Assembly (NCBI GenBank): GCA_022225965.2
Contig: JAKJXP020000040.1
Span: 186,001-250,000, forward strand
Origin: Diatrype stigma
Lineage: Eukaryota; Ascomycota; Sordariomycetes; Xylariales; Diatrypaceae
Length of the DNA stretch: 64,000 nt
Direction of reading: 5' to 3'
The position numbers and the translations under genes were made by a program. The notes beneath the pieces are model-generated. The model ran no database searches. It worked only from the letters and a program-made list of their open reading frames with translations, and was not told where the DNA came from. Positions 1 through 10,065 of the stretch are shown here, one piece after another (position 1 is the first letter of the stretch; the number at the start of each line of letters is the position of its first letter).

Positions 1-457
1 TTTCGGGTTAGTCGGACAGGGGCTTATCAGATCTTGAAGTCTCGAGGTAAGGGGCTGAGGGGATAGACAGCCGTATGCTCTTGGACACATGAAAGGGGTT
101 CTTGAAGAGCGGGTACGAAGTCAGTCTCATCTTCACCACTACGTAACACTCAAGCAATTAGACGGAAGATGTTTATAAGAATCTACTCGTAGGAATGCCT
201 AATCCTAAAGACACCTCCAGACCCTTTCTTATCCATCCCCGTACCAACAACAGTCAGTCCAATGATTATCCATGGTTAGTCTCAAAATGCCACCATGATA
301 TCGCCAAACGCCCCAACACCTCTGTATGTATGCATTCCCATCCTGTCCCAAAAGCCACACACGATGCCTCCCACTGGTGAAGTTACCAAGCGCCCTAGGT
401 AGATATAAGATGAGACATTCTGCCAGGTGTGTTGTTCAGGTGCGTATGTTGGGGTGC
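1..457. other. Left-edge spacer, no gene seen
   Basis: I see no convincing coding exon here. The right part is probably the 3' untranslated region of the minus-strand gene that ends at 458. Short open frames on both strands lack splice support and recognisable motifs. Confidence 0.5.
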
Positions 458-1182
458 TTAGGAGCACCAGAAGACGATGCAGCCGTGGCAGTTGCGGTCG
501 AAGTAGATGCACTGCCAGGTGATACCGCACCAGGTCTGCGAGCAGGCGGCCTCGGCCTTCAGCGGGTCAGCGGCAGCGGAGGTCGCGGGCGAGGTGCCGG
601 TCTCAACATCAGCGGCCTTGAGCTCCTGCTGCTTCAGCTTGTGCTCGATCTTGTCGACGGTCTGGTCGAGGTAGGCGCCGCGCAGGGTGCCGACGTGCTG
701 CTGGGTGGGGGCCGCGGCGTCGCCGGAGACGAGAACGTAGATGAGCTCGCCCTGGAAGGCGTCGATGCGCACCTGGTGGCCGTGGTGCTGCGAGAACGCG
801 GCCGCCTCGTCCTCGGTCTGGACGATGGCGATCTCGCCCTCGGGGCGCAAGCCGGTGCCGTTGAACGGCTTGTAGTTGGGCGGCATGTTGATGCCCGCGT
901 CGAGGAACTTCTCGAGCTTGCCGATGACGTCGCGAGCGCGGATGCTGGAGGAAGGGGGGGGTTTCGTTAGCAATGGGTCCATGGTCGTGGTTGATTGGGC
1001 AGAGCTTGGAGTGGCTGATGGGATGGATGCAGGCGAGTAGGCAGGCAGGCAGATAAGGTAAGGCAAAGAAGATACAGGGAGAGGAGGAGAACTTACTTGA
1101 TCGCGGGGACCTGGGTAGGGCTAGCCACAACGGTGCCAACGATGGCAGCGAGGGTGAAGACGTTCTTCATGGTGAACTGCAT
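458..1182 (-). CDS. Small secreted cysteine-rich protein (candidate effector)
   Basis: Two exons on the minus strand: 1182-1097 and 944-458. The intron (1096-945, 152 nt) has a GTAAGT donor and a CTCCAG acceptor. The joined protein is 190 aa. It starts MQFTMKNVFTLAAIVGTVV, a typical secretion signal with likely cleavage near residues 20-21 (Ala-Ser). The middle is hydrophilic (about 28-150) with one N-x-T site and an Ala/Thr-rich linker. The last 30 residues hold six cysteines spaced C-x4-C-x5-C-x6-C-x2-C-x4-C, mixed with aromatic residues, and the chain ends Cys-Ser. Small size, signal peptide and a disulfide-prone end fit a secreted effector or cell-surface protein. I do not recognise the family, so the function is unknown. 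The start was chosen because it alone gives a signal peptide and sits about 225 nt below a TATA box. Confidence 0.8.
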
Positions 1183-1246
1183 GGTGTCGAGTGTAGGAAT
1201 AGAACTCGTGATTTGATTGATTGGTAAGAAGTAGAAGAATTTGTGT

Positions 1247-1279
1247 GTAGAGTAAAGTAGAGTAGAGTAGAGTAGAGTC
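1247..1279. repeat. GTAGA pentanucleotide repeat in 5' leader
   Basis: About five imperfect GTAGA/GAGTA units in tandem. On the minus strand this is a CTCTA-rich pyrimidine tract in the probable 5' untranslated leader of the secreted-protein gene. Confidence 0.6.
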
Positions 1280-1406
1280 AAGAAGAGGAGTCAACAGTCA
1301 ACTAGAGAAGTGTGTATGCTTGAAGGAAGCTGAGTGTAGAAGTGTTGAGTTGTTGATGTTGTTGAGAGGAAAGGAAGATGGGATTTTGAGAGGGGGGGAG
1401 GGCATG

Positions 1407-1415
1407 CTTTTATAG
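1407..1415 (-). promoter_or_regulatory. TATA box of the secreted-protein gene
   Basis: Reads CTATAAAAG on the minus strand, about 225 nt upstream of the start codon at 1182. This is a consensus TATA element, which fits a strongly regulated gene. Confidence 0.6.
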
Positions 1416-1457
1416 TAAAATCCCCCCCAGCGGTAGATGGGATTTCGAGCTAGAGTA

Positions 1458-2412
1458 ACAATAGGATGCCATGGACAATAGGGTACGGAGTAATTCGCCT
1501 ATACCAGTTTGGGGGCTCGGGACAGTAGGGGTCAAGTGCATACCAGGCCCCTTGTGACTCAATGTCTACAACCTATTGTAAGTGGCAGCTGGCTGAATAG
1601 CAACAATAGGAGTGATGCTGTGATGTATGACACAATGCCCATACGAGTGATATCGGCTGCATGACACCAAGCATGGTCCGAGTAGGCTAAGCCTCACTAG
1701 CTGGTTGACAACGGGGAATAAACGAACTCGTTTCCTATTGTTAACTACGATTGTACTTGTTCTCCCTATTAAGTGGTCTGGCGATTTCCAGTATCAATGC
1801 CATTGAGGGGTTTCGTGAAGCCATATTGCCCAGCCCCCTTGTAACCCCTATCAAAGCAACCCATTGCACCGAACTACAATACTATTAAGTGGTCCTACCT
1901 ATTATATCAAACCTCTCATGTGATCACTTCTATTGTCTGTTACTGGCACAGTGCCGTCATCATAGGGTTCTCATGTATAGGTAAGGAAGCATTGTCTATA
2001 AAAGTCGGCATGGCTCCCTGTGATAGCCGCACATTGTCCTTACGACTCCCTATACTGTCAAGCCTTACTTTGCCATTGGCTCACACCAGGTGGGCCCCAC
2101 ATGCCGACAGCTAGTACTCGTATTGTTTGTTATTTAGGCCTCTCCCGGATGTAGATCCGAGGTCCCGGATGCAGGTGGCTTTGGCGGCATAGGGACTTCA
2201 AGGTTCATCAAGGTTCCTCCCTTACCAACAATTGGGTGATTGGGTAAGTGCGTCAAACTTGTGTATGGGAAGCCACCGGGTTAATTGGAACAGTACGGCT
2301 TCATACGCCACTGTCCTGGTGTTCGTAACGATGTCACATGAACGGCTACATCCCTACTTCGGCTTTGCTTGATAATAACCAAGTGTTGCAGTACGTATGA
2401 CAAGGACAATAG
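1458..2412. promoter_or_regulatory. Cluster of seven ACAATAG/CTATTGT motifs
   Basis: Exact copies of ACAATAG lie at 1458-1464, 1475-1481, 1603-1609 and 2406-2412. Its complement CTATTGT lies at 1573-1579, 1735-1741 and 1930-1936. Two copies sit in the longer palindrome-related context TAACAATAGGA (1456-1466, inverted near 1733-1743). A 13-bp sequence ctattaagtggtc is also repeated exactly at 1766-1778 and 1882-1894. By simple base counting a given 7-mer is expected about 0.1 times on both strands in this length. The AACAAT core resembles HMG-box binding sites, but the factor is not known. The cluster lies upstream of the secreted-protein gene on its 5' side. Confidence 0.5.
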
Positions 2413-3479
2413 TATAGCCTACAGGTTATGGTCATTGTGGCAGTCTCAGGCTTCATACACATTCTTCTATTCTTTCCTCTTTCCTGATACATTTGCCCCG
2501 AGGAAAATCTTTGTTCCAGTTCATGGGCACTTATCGGAGTTGGCGATAGCTACTTGATGGTCAGGGGCCGGGATGGTATAACTCCTACCCCAGAGACCAC
2601 TGTTGTACATAAACAAACTCTGAGGGTTCTTGATCTTGAGCCCAAAGCCTAGCTAGACCATGATCACCTCCTACTCCATATCATACATATTACAGGAGAT
2701 AAGCTAAATCTACAGCTGATCACTACACCACGAAGTTTCGTACTGTGTTCACAGTTTGGACGGCGTGTGATCCATGTGGTTGTTGACAGCGTCACCGGGG
2801 TTGCAGGATAGTTTCCATATAAGCATAAAGAGAAATGAACCAACTACCTGGCCTTTCCGACCTCGTTCAGATGGAGCACTCCGTCCGAAAGCGACGTTAT
2901 CTTGGATAAGGCGACAATGACCTGCGTTGCACCCCCGAAACTCCTGATAATTTCGGGCTCATGTTGGCAAGAAACTGATCCACTGGCCGAGCTACAACTT
3001 TGAACCAGCGCAAACGTCACCTCTTACCAAATCTCCCACTGCCTCTGTGAACGAAACGAAAAAAAATAACAGATGGGAAGGTGTCCGATTTCTCTCTATA
3101 GGCACCTAGGTAACAGTGCTTATCAACCTGTTCACATCTATAACGAGCACGTATAAATTATCCAGGGTAAAGAAGAGGAAGCGGTGCATTTCCGAGCCGG
3201 AAGTGGCGGAAAAGAGATGCAGCTGGGCTTTTGCGGCATCTTGAAGTTGTATGCAGAAAATAGGGGGTCAGGGGGGTTTGACTCCCAAGTGGAGCTCGTC
3301 GGTCAGCGACAACAAAGCCTCGATTTCCAGACAGCCCATGAAGCTTCGTAACATCATCCACCCAGTTCGGGTACATCATGGTACACCATATGTTTGGAGT
3401 AAACCAAGTCGTCTCAAGACGATCGAAACATCACTATCCTGCTAGTTCGCTCGCTCGACGTCTTTGTTCTTCAGCAGAC

Positions 3480-4421
3480 ATGTCAGTTTCAGAGCCTGCC
3501 CTATCCCGCAACAGATCCCGTCAGCCAAGGAACAGTGAGGACTTGTCTGAACTGATATCTCATTTAGTCTCTCTGTCTCCGCAAGTATAAGTAGGCCCAG
3601 TCTGTCCCGTCTGCCACTCCTTGCGATTTTGTAATGTCACTACTCCCGCATAACACCGACCAACGCCAGTTCTCTCTACATATGAAAATATCAACTGGGA
3701 GAACAGACGCCACAACATGATTTCCTCTTTGCGAAAACGACTTGGCTACTACGACTGCCTGAAAGACCCCTCTCGGGTAGTGGAGCGTGGTATCTGGGGT
3801 ATTCCTACCGCCTGCCATTCTTGCTATGGCTGCCGTCAAAGGTCGGAGGCTCTTCTGCGTACCACGCATCACATGCGCAATTATTTTGGTCCCCCTCCGA
3901 AGCAACGCGGCTGGTGCTTCAGAATCACCGAAATCGTCTTGACCACGTTGCTCGGGTTAGCTGCGGCTTACATGGGGTATTTCTTGGCGTTCGAAATATA
4001 TTACCTTTTACGCCAGCTCATGACGTCCGGCCTTTTCCTTGATGGACATCAATCAACTCAATGATAAGGGCTTCGGAAATCGACTTGGGTTGCTTTCTAG
4101 CCTGCTGGCGGAAATGTATCAAAGTGAGCATAGCACCCTGCATTGATGCATTCCTTGCTGTTCTATTAGTTCTGATCTATTTGCTAACAAGAAGTAAACC
4201 CAATGCTCAAGCCCGACGAGCTTCATGGCCCTTGCAGCACCGGTACGGAAGAGGGCAAAAGTCAATTGCCATCATGTATGTCTACATTCGATTGGAATAT
4301 GAGGTTTGGAAATAGGTGGATTGCTAATTCGAAAGGTCTCAGAGTTCTGATCTCTTTCCAATCAGAGACTATTGATCTGTCTGCCATAAGATTTGTTTTA
4401 GTGGAAGATCCCTTGGCATAG
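3480..4421 (+). pseudogene. Possible small membrane-protein gene or decayed relic
   Basis: Several short frames on the plus strand look protein-like but do not join cleanly. A first piece starts ATG at 3480 (MSVSEPALSRNRSRQ..., 35 aa) and runs to a possible GTATAA donor near 3585. A second frame, about 3671-4064, contains a hydrophobic helix near 3945-4015 (TEIVLTTLLGLAAAYMGYFL). A third frame, 4061-4315, has another hydrophobic helix (FLAVLLVLIYLL), and a fourth runs 4203-4421. I could not find donor and acceptor phases that connect them. It may be a real multi-exon gene with a model I cannot see, a pseudogene, or chance. No family was recognised. Confidence 0.2.
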
Positions 4422-4640
4422 TGATTGATATTGCTGTCGTTACCCTCAGCCTGGTGACCCTTCTCAAGAAAGAAGCGTACGCATTAGAGAAGTCACCCGG
4501 AGTATCGTAAGGCAATTAGAACTCTAAATTCGGTGATGATATCGCAGTCGCAAAGCTCCAACTCCAAGGTTGTTTCAAGTTGGGTTCATCCGACTTGAGG
4601 GTGGCAGCTTCCCTTAGCGTGGACCCTAGTTACGTCTCAC

Positions 4641-4648
4641 TGACGTCA
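4641..4648 (+). promoter_or_regulatory. Perfect CRE (TGACGTCA)
   Basis: Palindromic TGACGTCA, the consensus site of ATF/CREB-type bZIP factors (Atf1/AtfA class in fungi). It is about 80 nt upstream of a TATA box, with a further GACGTCA at 4683. Confidence 0.55.
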
Positions 4649-4728
4649 CCGGATTTGCTGATCCCCCCGTACGTAACACAAAGACGTCAAAGGCTGCCCT
4701 GGCTTACGAAGTGCCTACAGTCCGATGG

Positions 4729-4737
4729 CTATAAAGG
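4729..4737 (+). promoter_or_regulatory. TATA box (CTATAAAGG)
   Basis: Consensus TATA element 247 nt upstream of the ATG at 4984. It is the only such element between the CRE cluster and the gene. Confidence 0.5.
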
Positions 4738-4983
4738 CCTATAATCGGAGTTCCTTCATGTCGCATTGATCGAGCCAGACCTTTACACATATATCATCTA
4801 CATACAATTAAACACGTGCCTGCAACATCATCATACCTGAACCAGATCCCATCAAAAGCACCTCGTTACAGCTAAGCTAGATCACCTACTTGCTACCAGC
4901 TGCACCCACATACCACATCCAGAATCACATACCTACTTACCTTTCTTCGGGTAACTCTAAACACACACATACACACCGTCATC

Positions 4984-5256
4984 ATGCCCATCGACAACTC
5001 GCAAAACCAGGGCGCCACGGGCGCGGCCAAGTTCGTCACGAGCACGGTCGGCAACGCGGTGGGCGGAGTCGGGCGGACGGTCGGGAGCGTGACGGGGGCG
5101 GCGGCGCGCGGCGTGGGCGACACCATCTCCGCGGCCACGGGGTCGGCCGGCAAGCCCGTCGGCGACGCGCTCGGTAACGTCGGCTCCGGCGTCCAGGACG
5201 GCGCCGATAGCGTGTCCAAGGGCGTGGAGAACGCTGGGCAGTGGAAGAGCAGCTAG
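4984..5256 (+). CDS. Small Gly/Ala-rich LEA-like stress protein
   Basis: Intronless, 90 aa, starting MPIDNSQNQGATG at an ATG in good context (atcATGC). The whole protein is built of repeated short Gly-, Val-, Ala-, Ser- and Thr-rich segments (such as VGNAVGGVGRTVGSV), with no Cys, a single Trp near the C-terminus and no signal peptide or long hydrophobic segment. This composition resembles small hydrophilic LEA-like proteins abundant in fungal conidia and under desiccation or osmotic stress. That link is an inference from composition. The CRE and TATA box upstream fit stress or conidiation control through an AtfA-type factor. It could also coat membranes as an amphipathic helix. Codon use is strongly GC-biased, as in highly expressed genes. 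Confidence 0.75.
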   Translation: MPIDNSQNQGATGAAKFVTSTVGNAVGGVGRTVGSVTGAAARGVGDTISAATGSAGKPVGDALGNVGSGVQDGADSVSKGVENAGQWKSS

Positions 5257-6089
5257 GCAGCTCGATTGCGCTCGCTTATTCAGCTCGGTTTCAGCTGACA
5301 TGGGGAGAGGGAGAGAGGGGGGTGTGAGGATGGTCCTACATACGAGGAAAGGAGGGAGGAAAATTACCATGGCGTCGGGAGTACACTGCTTTATTCTTTC
5401 CTAAATTAGATAATTAGGTCTCAATCCAAACTGTAATCTCATACCCGAGATGGAGACGGAAATCACTTTGAAGTTTTCATGGCTATCAAATGAATTGTCC
5501 TCCCCTTAGACTTGGACTTGGTCGCAGTCCCTTGCATTGTTACTTACGGCAACCTTTTTTGCCTGTGAGAGACTTACTTAACAAGCAACATACAGAAAAC
5601 AGGTGCAATTGCAGTTGAGGATGATGGAGGACTAATAAAACGAGTTCCGTAAAAAGCACCACAGGGTATATCATGCTCACCTAAAAAAGTTCTCTCATTC
5701 CATGTTGTGACTTTTTGATAGTTGGTACCTAGACTATCCCGCTAGTGTGCAAAAAGGGGGCAGTGGGGGCGCTACGAGGCGGCGCCGTGGTGGGGCTTTG
5801 ATGCTCCGGAGGCGGCCGGATCCGTCAAGATGCTACGGTAGCCTCCGAGGAGACACGATAGCTACCTAGCGTCACACACTCTATGTCGATACGATAATGC
5901 CTTCCCCTCATACTTTGCATTTTGCTCGAATTCGTAATTATTGTAAGCTCTCCTGAAAAACCGCTCGCCCCTCGCCGAGGTTAACGACCCCCTACCTATT
6001 GCTTAACAACTGTCTCCGAATCTGTCCCATTCATTCGATTCGGGCTTATATACCTACCCATACCCATACCCACCCAAGCCCATCGCACA
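5257..6089. other. Spacer between the Gly-rich and deaminase genes
   Basis: The first part is probably 3' untranslated sequence with a purine-rich tract near 5300-5320. A GC-rich patch with a GGCGGCGCCG palindrome lies at about 5750-5825. No gene is seen. Confidence 0.5.
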
Positions 6090-6887
6090 ATGGCGTCATC
6101 CCAACAAGCGGCAGCGCCGGCAGCGGCAGCGGCAGCGCAGCAGCACCACGGCCACGACCCAGCCCACCTCCTGCGCGCCCTACTAGCCGTGATCGAGGAG
6201 CGCATCGTGCCGCTGACGGCAGCGGGCGTCGCATCGGGCAGCAAGCTGTTCGGGGCCGCGATCCTGCGCAAGTCGGACCTGGCCCCTCTGACGGTCGCGA
6301 CCAACGACGAGCGCACGTCGCCGCTGCTGCACGGCGAGATCAACTGCATCCAGCAGTTCTTCACCGCGCCTCCCATCTCCATCCCCTCCACTTCTTCTTC
6401 TCCGGCAACAGCAGTAGACACAGCACCGACAACAGCATCCGCCACAGCCGCCACGAGAGACTGCGTCTTCGTCGCGACGCACGAGCCGTGCTCGCTGTGC
6501 CTGAGCGGCATCGCCTGGGCCGGCTTCGACAACGTCTACCACCTGTTCACGTACGAGGACAGCCGGGACCGCTTCGCCATCCCCCACGACATCCGCATCC
6601 TCGAGGAGGTGTTCCGGGTGCGCGCCTCCGTCTCCGGGACGGTAGGAGAGGAGGGCGATGCGGAGCTTACCCGGAGGCCCCTGTATAACCGGAAGAACGC
6701 GCTCTTCACCGCGACCAGCTTTGCGGAGCTCGTTGCGGCCGTGGGGGGAGAAGGGGAGGAGGGGGGGAGGGAGAGGGAGGGGTTGGTGGCCGAGGTCGAG
6801 AGGGTCAAGGCGCTGTACGATGGGCTGAGCAAGACGTACCAGGACGGGAAGGAGAGCGGGGTGGAAAGCGCCAGTGTTTGGACGTGA
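6090..6887 (+). CDS. Cytidine/dCMP-deaminase-fold zinc protein
   Basis: Intronless, 265 aa. It starts with an Ala/Gln-rich low-complexity N-terminus (1-22). The zinc-dependent deaminase signature is complete: His81-Gly-Glu83 (one zinc ligand plus the catalytic glutamate), then a Ser/Thr/Ala-rich insertion (about 95-122), then Pro133-Cys134-x2-Cys137 (the other two ligands). The following stretch (AWAGFDNVYHLFTYEDSRD) fits the deaminase core helix and strand. Known members deaminate cytidine, dCMP or related amino-pyrimidines/purines. The substrate here cannot be read from sequence, though the fold assignment is firm. The insertion between the two motifs is longer than in minimal deaminases. 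The C-terminal third (about 190-265) is charged and without known motifs. No signal peptide, so probably cytosolic. Confidence 0.8.
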   Translation: MASSQQAAAPAAAAAAQQHHGHDPAHLLRALLAVIEERIVPLTAAGVASGSKLFGAAILRKSDLAPLTVATNDERTSPLLHGEINCIQQFFTAPPISIPSTSSSPATAVDTAPTTASATAATRDCVFVATHEPCSLCLSGIAWAGFDNVYHLFTYEDSRDRFAIPHDIRILEEVFRVRASVSGTVGEEGDAELTRRPLYNRKNALFTATSFAELVAAVGGEGEEGGREREGLVAEVERVKALYDGLSKTYQDGKESGVESASVWT

Positions 6888-7286
6888 TCGGGGACCGCAT
6901 CAAAACGTCTTCACGGTCTACGATCATATTCTGCTGTATCTTGCCACGCGTATGCCGGGCACGCGACGTAACAATATTGTAACATATCCTAGAATCCAGC
7001 GTGATTTGGTCGGAATACAGTTCAACGCAATGCAGTCCTGCTAATCCACGCGGAACTGATTAAGCAAGCGGACTTAGGAGGAAACCCCCTGAACTACAAC
7101 CAAGAGATATAATATCTAATATGACTCTATTGAGACATCTGAAGCCACCCTGGTTCCCTTCGATATCCATTCCTTACCACTGCAGTCTAACTACATATTG
7201 ATACTCATGTTTCTAGGCGTACTTTAAAACTCATTGGAGGGAACAAGTAAGTTCCATACAGTTTTCCACCTGGTCTAGCGGCCTAG
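6888..7286. other. Convergent spacer
   Basis: 400 bp between two convergent genes, moderately AT-rich, probably two 3' untranslated regions. No gene or repeat stands out. Confidence 0.5.
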
Positions 7287-9352
7287 TTAACCAGTCAAGG
7301 ATGAACTACCACCAGAAAAAGTCACAGGAGTCAACTGCTCGTCTAAGCAGACATGCGGACGCCAATCTTCAGCACAAGGTACACTGTCCTGTACTGTGTC
7401 CCGCCCCTTCCCCGACTTCTTGCGCATTACCAAGCGTTCCTGCGCTATCGACGGAGACGCCGTCCTGGGTAGCTGCACGGACGCCCTGTCGAGAATATTC
7501 TGCAGCAAGTCCTTGCTCGAATGCTTTCTCTCTTGACCCGCGGAGGAGGATAGCAGCGGGACCTCCTCTGCAATCTCAGGAGGCCGCGATGCCCGACGGG
7601 CCTTCTCAGGGGTCTGGTCCTCAAATGGCATGAGACTATAGCGACGCAGTGCTTCAAATATGCCAGCATTATGCCCATTGCTCTCCTCGGCAACTCTGTT
7701 CAAGCTGACGGCTGTCTTGACACTGCTCCTGCGTCGATGGCTCCCTGGGCCCATTGCTCGACCCATTGATCTCCTACGTGCTTCTGGCTCGTCCGGCTTT
7801 GCCGGCCGATACACCTTGATAGGTTTTGATGGTGGAGGTGCTTCATCTGAGACTGGAGTCTCTCCCCGTGGCTCGGCAGGTACTACTTTTGGTGGTGGTA
7901 CACAATGTGCATCAACTCCAGCTCTGTATAGATCGAACGTGGGTTGTCCTTGTGACAGTGGCTGCGCGAGATCCACGGCTACATTTCAGGGGGTTGACCA
8001 ACCGTTAAATCATGCCCCTGAAAATACATGGCTTAGGGAGTTCAGGGTTCTAGTGACTTACTCGGACTGGGATCTAGAGTGTCTGCCGTATGCCACCAAG
8101 ACTCGTGAGTAGAAACAGAACCGGGCAGCCTCCCGGTCTGGAGTGAACCGCCGGTTATAAGGTCCTCTTGCACATCTATCAATGATAACTGAACCTAGCT
8201 GTTATTTGATTGTCTCATTAAATTGGATCTCACTAGGCTCAAACATACATCTATCGAGCTGAAGGTTGATCGTTCGTGGGGCGGATCGTTGCTTTCATCG
8301 ACGGCTATGTCTGGATCCATATCGAAATTGTTGGTTGAATCATCTGCCAAGGTCCCCTAATTCACCTCAGTGACGCTTTGCCGTGAAATATAGGTAGATG
8401 TGGGAACATCTCTCTGACTAATCTTCCGCTCATGACCAAGCACTTCCCCCTTCGAGCTAAAGGTAGGCTGGACGGAACTGAACGTTGTGGCGGGATCCGC
8501 ATGCGTTGACATCCGCGGCATGATCGCGCGTGACCCCATACTTGGCCTGTCCATCCTGCCTCGAGGGAGTAGTCTAGATAAGAAGCCCTCTGGTAACTTC
8601 TCGCCATGGATCTCTTGAAGTCCCATTGTCACGATATCCAGGATACTCGCGATATCATTGGTAGTAATCAGGTAGGTATCCGCTGGTTGCCCTGCATCCC
8701 CTGCTTTCTTGCCCGGGGGCGTCTTCACAGGAGATTGATTCTCACTTGATGGTACTGGCGCATTTGGAATCTTGGAACACCCAGAATGGCGTCGGTGAGA
8801 TAGCAAAGCCCGGATATTGCAGACAATGCTTTCCACGGAGGTGTGGCTTGACCTGTAAGGGACCCGGAGATCATCTAGCGCTGGAGACCGCCGCAAGCGA
8901 GGCGAAGGTACTGTCAGGTCTGCAACCGCCGCCGGGCTCTGTTTCACGATACTTCGTTGGGTGCTCGGCGAAGGTGACATGTTCAAAGTGGTTGTGTTTG
9001 GGGTATTATTTGGATTGGCAAGCTCATATAACACTCGGAACAGCGTGCTATCTGCACCTGCTCCCGGCTGGCTCCGTTGCAGATGTCCTGTTAGTGACTG
9101 CGGGAAGAGAGAGAGGTATTCTGGCTCCTCCTGGTATTGATGGCGTGTGAAGGGTAAAGTCCATCTCTGTTTCAAAGTCTTGTCGATAATGAATGGTGTC
9201 ACGGGTTCGGAAGAGACGCCAAGGTGGGCACGAGTTAGTGATGAAGGTTCTAAAATGACTGGGGTGCTAACACGGCTTGAGGGAGCGCTGAAGAACTGAT
9301 CGTTGCCGATGGAGATCAGGGAAGCACGACGGTCTATCGAACCGTGAGCCAT
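7287..9352 (-). CDS. Unrecognised Ser/Pro-rich protein with in-frame TAG or 198-nt intron
   Basis: Starts ATG at 9352 (MAHGSIDRRASLISIG). The frame stays open to 8360, meets TAG at 8359-8357, then continues in the same frame to a GTATGT donor after 8249. The following joins are clean: intron 8248-8189 (60 nt, ends TTCAG), exon 8188-8062, intron 8061-7979 (GTAAGT...GTAG, 83 nt), exon 7978-7287. The TAG can be avoided by a 198-nt intron (8541-8344, GTATGG...GGCAG, phase 1, possible CTGAG branch), giving 574 aa. Otherwise the locus carries a nonsense codon or uses readthrough. The protein is rich in Ser, Pro and Arg with RRxS-type basic sites and no membrane segment, so it is probably regulatory and disordered. 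A more ordered patch lies around DIASILDIVTMGLQEIHGEK. No family was recognised. Confidence 0.55.
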
Positions 9353-10065
9353 TAGGTAGGTATAGTATATGCAATCTGGATGATTTCTAGCATAGGGGCC
9401 GTAGTAATGGGATTGATAGTAACTATATACCTAGGTAGTCGGGCGAGGGGTGAAGTCTAAGTACGAATCACCGCGCATTCTCATGTTATGTGTAATATGT
9501 TGTACCAGGTAATGTTGCGGTACTCAAGAAATAGTGTTTTCAGCGCATGCGATCACCACCAATACGGCGTTCCTAAGTTTGGGTAGGGAAGGGCCAATGG
9601 TGGATGTTGCCTACCTAGATAAGTATTCTACCCAATAACCGATGCCCGTGTCTTACTCCTTCTCCTGTTTTGGTCCTGACACTGTGTATGTAGATACTTC
9701 ACTGTTACACAGCAGTCTGTTCAGCCTGGAACGCTGAATGGACCAGGTGTATAGCATACCTTAAGTAGGTAGGTAGCATAAGCTTTTCTGTGTTGACTTA
9801 CCTACGTATGGATGTCGTCAGTCCCTGGTGATGCTCCGAACAACATCAACTACGTCACTCGAACTTTGAAACACTGCCATTGATTATACATCGTAAGCAA
9901 TCAGTTTCCATCCACGGATGCTATCAACCTTCCAATTTCCGCGTAATGTCCTAAACCGACACTCCAGGTCGGCTTCAAGCGTGGATTCATTTCGAGGCCT
10001 CGGCTCTTACCATATAGCGATCACTTGAAGCACCCCAGAGACAAGCCATACCCACGATCGTCATT
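9353..10065. other. Divergent promoter region
   Basis: Lies between the minus-strand gene at 9352 and the plus-strand gene at 10066. It holds TACCTAGGTAG-type motifs near 9429, 9615 and 9765 but no gene. Confidence 0.5.

Larger units (their letters stand above)
1183..3479. other. Upstream spacer of the secreted-protein gene
   Basis: About 2.3 kb without a supportable exon. It holds the TATA box, the pentanucleotide leader repeat and the ACAATAG cluster described separately. From about 2100 to 3479 I see only short chance frames. Confidence 0.5.
4422..4983. promoter_or_regulatory. Promoter and 5' leader of the Gly-rich protein gene
   Basis: Contains a group of bZIP-type ACGTC cores (near 4632, 4641-4648, 4668 and 4683-4690), a TATA box at 4729-4737, and then a leader of about 220-250 nt rich in CA and CT before the ATG at 4984. 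Confidence 0.5.

Noticed and set aside
326..970. Plus-strand frame opposite the secreted Cys-rich gene
   Set aside because: No splice support; the minus strand joins a signal peptide exon in frame.
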